Positions 56,964-60,000 of a DNA stretch of 60,000 nucleotides are shown one piece after another. The notes below the pieces were generated by a model. That model searched no databases and was not told the origin of the DNA. It worked only from the letters and a program-made list of their open reading frames with translations. The stretch is taken from the NCBI RefSeq assembly GCF_932526225.1, contig NC_064039.1:250001-310000 (forward strand), read 5' to 3'. The stretch's first letter is position 1; each line of letters starts with the position of its first letter. This DNA comes from Nematostella vectensis. Its lineage: Eukaryota; Cnidaria; Anthozoa; Actiniaria; Edwardsiidae. The position numbers and the translations under genes are program-made.

Positions 56964-58212
56964 ATGATGTCAGTCAGCGATAAACATGACCCCCAACGAA
57001 CACCCAGAACTCCTCTGGGCTTGAAAGCCGAGAGAACTGTTCACCGGGTCACTCTTAACCCGTCGACGGCCTCCCCAGGCGAGACGCTATATGTGGCGGT
57101 CCCAAAGCTATCGGAGGGCGTCACGCTCGTGCCTGGCTCCTTGAGGGTCGGTCTCGATCTCTCCATCTCGGGCCATGCAAATAATACCGTCGTGAACAAC
57201 GTCGGCCGAAATCCCGTGAGCCGCCTGAAAATCTCGTTTGCAGGAGAAACGCTCCAGGACACCAACCGCTACGACGTCTTCAAGACGTATGAGGAGCTCT
57301 ACCTGTCCAAGGTCGAGAGGGAGGACCGCCTGGAGCAGGGCATACAGTCAGAAAACATGCGCAAGCTTCGCTCCAAGGCCGGCGATAAAGCGACCAGTAA
57401 CGCCAAGGAGAACGCTCTAAACGCCGCCCACGGGGCGAGGTACACCATCCCGCTAGACCATTCTCTGCTGACGGACCACGGCGTGCTGTACCCAAGGGCG
57501 CTCTCCGAGGCGCTGCTCCTCGAGATCACGTTAGCAGCGGTTAATCAGGTAGTAGTCGGAAGCGATACTACCAAATTATCCTATGGCATCGAAAGCCTGA
57601 GGGACGATAACCTCGCCCGGTCTGCAGCCGCCGCCTACCAAAACAGCACAACGTTCTTCTACGAGCAAGTGAACCTTCACAAGACCTTCGTGATTAACAA
57701 AGGGACGGACAGCATAATCAACGAGAGTGTCAACCTGCCGCGAAGGTCTATGAGTGGTCTCTTGCTCCTCTTTGTGGAGCCATACACGGCAGGGGCTCGC
57801 GACTCTGAGAAGTTCGTGTACCCCGACATCAAGAGCGTTCGCGTTACAATCGACGGCATGCCAAACAAGGTCTTCAGCCAGGGGCTGCGCCCCACGAATT
57901 TCTGGATGGAGGCGAAGAGGCGGTTCGTCCGCCCCTCCCCGGGGGGGGCACAGCGGAGCGCCCGCCGCCCCGGCAATCGGCCCCGAGTCGTTCTATGGCG
58001 ATAACAAGTTTGCCCTGTGGATCGAACTTCGAACGACGGACGACAGTGCTATCCATGGGGGTGGTCTCCGATTGGTCAATACCCGCGGCAGTGTGCACCT
58101 CGAGATAAAACGCACGGCAAGCGGCTCGGATACCGTAACCTGTCACGTGTTTGTGGTGGCCGACGCCCAAATGAACCTTATGAACGGACAGCTAGAGTCC
58201 ATACAATACTGA
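56964..58212 (+). pseudogene. Candidate double-jelly-roll major capsid protein, one frameshift at a G8 run
   Basis: ATG 56964 starts a frame open to 58004. The downstream frame (+1) is open through 58212, and the protein-like character passes from one to the other at the 8-G run 57941-57948. Total about 416 codons. Sequence is beta-rich with many short hydrophobic strands; recognisable blocks are LYVAVPKL, NNTVVNNVGRNPVSRLKI, AGETLQDTNRYDVFKTYEEL, PRRSMSGLLLLFVEPY, SRxKxV-like PDIKSVRVTI near 57830 and a C-terminal QMNLMNGQLESIQY. It lies directly upstream (19 bp) of the packaging ATPase, the canonical order of a capsid module. I assign major capsid from context, length and strand pattern; no structure comparison was possible. 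The homopolymer break could be a sequencing error, true decay or slippage. Confidence 0.55.
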
Positions 58213-58231
58213 GCACATACGCCGGAGCGGT

Positions 58232-58834
58232 ATGGACCCGAAAAACATCCCATTTAATGCTCTCATCGTGGGCCCGACGTCATGCGGGAAGACCCAATTC
58301 GTAGTGGACCGGCTGCGCGGCCCTTTCTGGGGCAAGTTCGACTACATCGAACTCATGTGCCCCACCTTTGTCTACAACAAAACATACGACGGCTTCGGCG
58401 AGGGCGACAATCGTCTGTTTGTCATCGCACCTGAGGCGGGTCAGATCGACATACTGCTGAGGTTTGTCTCCGCTCTCTTCGAATGCACTAATACCCTAAT
58501 CATACTCGACGACTGTGCGGCCTCGAAAGACGTAAAGAGGCGCTCTGACCAGCTCGTCAACTTGGCGTTCAGCGCGCGCCACGTGGGTATTAGCGTGTGG
58601 GTGATCACGCAGCAACTCACCAGCATCACGAAGCCGTTCCGCGAGAACATCGCGGCCTTGGTGGTCTTCTATACCCCCAGCAAGGCGGACATGAAAGCTA
58701 TCCTGCATGACTACGGCGCGGAGCTCTCAGAAGAGAAGATGAAAGAGTACATGAAGGCCCTCAAGACGAAAAAGTTTTCGAAGTTAGAGTTTTGCTTTCG
58801 TCACCCTTATACCATCGTCCTAGTTGAACGGTAA
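58232..58834 (+). CDS. FtsK/HerA-superfamily genome-packaging ATPase (A32-like)
   Basis: 200 codons from ATG 58232; intact. It would translocate viral DNA into a preformed capsid using ATP. Walker A GPTSCGKT is at residues 14-21, Walker B LIILDDC at 89-95 (Asp-Asp), and a downstream WVITQQLTSITKPFREN block at about 128-144 holds the sensor Gln region. The length fits the compact A32-like ATPases of Polintons, adintoviruses, virophages and PLVs (about 200-250 aa). The start is 19 bp after the capsid gene stop and is preceded by GCCGGAGCGG. This is the most secure viral call in the block. Its intact state contrasts with the broken neighbours and may mean recent insertion or chance. Confidence 0.88.
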   Translation: MDPKNIPFNALIVGPTSCGKTQFVVDRLRGPFWGKFDYIELMCPTFVYNKTYDGFGEGDNRLFVIAPEAGQIDILLRFVSALFECTNTLIILDDCAASKDVKRRSDQLVNLAFSARHVGISVWVITQQLTSITKPFRENIAALVVFYTPSKADMKAILHDYGAELSEEKMKEYMKALKTKKFSKLEFCFRHPYTIVLVER

Positions 58835-58899
58835 CAACCGCCCTAGGGCATAACGTATATATACATATAAAATCACACGTGTTGCACCTTAGCCACGGC
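58835..58899 (+). promoter_or_regulatory. AT-rich gap with TATA-like sequence
   Basis: ACGTATATATACATATAAAA (58852-58871) lies about 30-48 bp upstream of the next ATG at 58900, in an otherwise GC-rich block. Confidence 0.45.
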
Positions 58900-59076
58900 A
58901 TGATGAGCGACGAATACTTTGAGAGTCTTCTTGAGGGGGGCGCCGCAGGCCTCCGGGCCGTCGAGTCGTTGGACTGCTCGACGCATCCTGCCGGAGCGGC
59001 AACCGGAGGTGAGCAAACTGAGATAGCAGACGCGAGGGTGAAACTCGCCATTCTCGTAGCCTCGGGGAAGTCGTGA
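58900..59076 (+). CDS. Unknown 58-aa acidic protein of the virus-like element
   Basis: ATG at 58900 (MMSDEYFESLLEGG). Acidic N-terminus, small-residue-rich centre including a TGCCGGAGCGGCA motif at DNA level, and a short helical end (EIADARVKLAILVASGK). Three bases separate it from the next start, so cotranscription or reinitiation is likely. No family recognised. Confidence 0.5.
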   Translation: MMSDEYFESLLEGGAAGLRAVESLDCSTHPAGAATGGEQTEIADARVKLAILVASGKS

Positions 59077-59079
59077 GAA

Positions 59080-59514
59080 ATGGTAGGCAAGGCCCTGACT
59101 CATGACGACGTCAAACGCATGAGCGCCGAGGAGGTGAGGAAGTACGAGAGGCGATACGAGACCGCTCTAGTCAGCCGGACTACAGACGCCCTGGCAGACA
59201 GCTTTCTGAAGCTTACGACCAAGCTAGTAGGCATGGCGCTGCCGATAGACAGTGTGGTCGATCTTCACAATGACCTAGTGTCCGACTATATCATCAACAG
59301 CAAGCTCCGCACATTGTGCGGAAGCCTGTCTCTACGCTGCGGTCGTTTGATGGCTTTAGCCGCCGGGGCGTTACACATAGCACGTCATGTGAACACCGCC
59401 GGAACGGCAAGCGCTGACGCGCGGTGTCAACGCGAGGTAGCAGCCGCGGACTCACCAGTGGTTTGCCTGCCGGAACGGCACACGGACAGTGGCGAGTCTG
59501 CCATCCCAGAGTAG
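59080..59514 (+). CDS. Unknown helical 144-aa protein of the virus-like element
   Basis: ATG 59080. Charged helical N-terminal region (DDVKRMSAEEVRKYERRYET), then alternating hydrophobic helices including LKLTTKLVGMALPIDSVVDL and a Cys/Ala-rich hydrophobic segment (RLMALAAGALHIA) that could insert in a membrane. The last 40 residues look low-complexity and may be out-of-frame read-through. Two GCCGGAACGG motifs fall in its 3' third in different frames. No family recognised. Confidence 0.5.
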   Translation: MVGKALTHDDVKRMSAEEVRKYERRYETALVSRTTDALADSFLKLTTKLVGMALPIDSVVDLHNDLVSDYIINSKLRTLCGSLSLRCGRLMALAAGALHIARHVNTAGTASADARCQREVAAADSPVVCLPERHTDSGESAIPE

Positions 59515-59547
59515 ACGTTCATTTGAAAGCTTGCCACTTCTTCTACC

Positions 59548-59581
59548 ACTTGGTACCAAGTAGTTGACACCGCGTGTCAAC
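59548..59581. promoter_or_regulatory. Pair of palindromes before the last gene
   Basis: ACTTGGTACCAAGT (59548-59561, perfect) and GTTGACAC-CGC-GTGTCAAC (59563-59581, 8-bp arms) sit in the 71-bp gap before ATG 59586. Same design as the 56888/56936 pair. Confidence 0.55.
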
Positions 59582-59585
59582 ACAA

Positions 59586-60000
59586 ATGGAGGAACCTCAA
59601 GGAAGTACTAGTGCCCAGCCTGCCGGAACGTCAGCGGAACCTGACAAACAACACCATCAAGAACCTGCACGTACGCCTTCGGCGTTGGCGGAGAGAATCA
59701 CGAGCCCCGAACCACCCGCGACCCGACCGACCCGAAACACCCTGGACGAGTCGAAGCTTGAAGGCGCTTGGCAAAGTGGAACCGAATTAACAGAGCGAAG
59801 AAAGAGGCACTTCGTGTCGTGCAGTCGCCGGTAGCCCCGGGGCCGAGCGAGCCGCAGGGCTTGCGCGCGCGCGCCGAAGGCATACACACACCAGCCCCGG
59901 AAAGCAACTCTGCTTGGTCGGCTAGCTCGGTTATCGGGGTCGCTGGTCTTCTAGTGTCATTGATCGGCCTCTACACACGTAGGCAGGAGCTGGCTGCCGC
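59586..60000 (+). pseudogene. Pro-rich protein with C-terminal membrane helix, frameshifted and truncated by the window edge
   Basis: ATG 59586. The first frame encodes a disordered Pro/Ser/Glu-rich region to about 59760 and ends at a stop at 59834. A different frame is open from about 59765 to the window end and continues the protein character: a basic helix (RINRAKKEALRVV), a Pro-rich linker and a transmembrane segment (SSVIGVAGLLVSLIGLY). A frameshift near 59760 is therefore likely. The layout (disordered N-terminus, basic patch, single anchor) resembles the 54285-55893 gene. No family recognised. Confidence 0.45.

Overview
This is a eukaryotic window and almost certainly comes from an anthozoan cnidarian; a sea anemone such as Nematostella is my best inference. 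The evidence is the intron-rich genes with animal-type splice sites (LIN9, a nuclear receptor, MOGS, an SRCR-trypsin protein), a CR1/L2-like LINE, many short inverted-repeat DNA elements and a remarkable number of minisatellites. Most of the long open frames in the window are by-products of tandem repeats and were left out.

Layout. 1-1165: a 47-bp minisatellite. 1537-10532 (minus): twelve exons of a LIN9 homologue (DREAM/MuvB complex) in consistent phase. Its last exons lie beyond the left edge. The introns hold an interstitial telomere-like array, a 62-bp repeat and fold-back elements. 10640-14535: a 142-bp satellite starting about 100 bp upstream of the LIN9 start codon, with a 941-bp higher-order duplication. 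15875-25971 (plus): a complete 14-exon gene for a secreted protein with a signal peptide, seven group-A-like SRCR domains and a catalytically complete trypsin domain (about 1145 aa). Several of its introns are filled with minisatellites that grew from exon/intron junctions. 26599-27634 (minus): an uncharacterised 24-residue-repeat protein. 27899-27955 (plus): a hammerhead ribozyme motif. 29028-32577: a LINE with APE endonuclease, reverse transcriptase, a degenerate 2A-like motif and one frameshift. 34259-39045 (plus): a complete three-exon MOGS gene (ER alpha-glucosidase I, GH63, 808 aa), with DNA-transposon-like elements in both introns. 43577-46331 (minus): a three-exon nuclear receptor (702 aa) with an NR2-type DNA-binding domain. 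46340-53140: no gene recognised; several inverted-repeat elements and a pair of oppositely oriented 10-bp-unit arrays.

53141-60000 is different in kind. It is visibly GC-rich, intronless and tightly packed, with genes on both strands separated by 3-106 bp. It looks like part of an integrated virus-like (Polinton / adintovirus / PLV-type) element. It has a candidate penton-like minor capsid gene, a candidate double-jelly-roll major capsid gene, a clear FtsK/HerA (A32-like) packaging ATPase, membrane-anchored putative virion proteins and small accessory genes, and it runs off the right edge. No polymerase, integrase or protease is visible. Several structural genes are broken by stops, frameshifts or a 106-bp tandem duplication, while the ATPase is intact, so this copy is probably a decaying endogenous one. 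Its short intergenic gaps carry perfect palindromes, and a GCCGGARCG word recurs through it.

How they fit: the cellular genes are unrelated neighbours (cell-cycle transcription, secreted immunity-type protease, N-glycan trimming, transcription factor). The shared theme of the window is repeat biology: satellites seeded at splice junctions, nested MITE insertions, a ribozyme-bearing stretch and a captured capsid-gene module. All coordinates and splice sites were read by eye; no alignment or database search was run.
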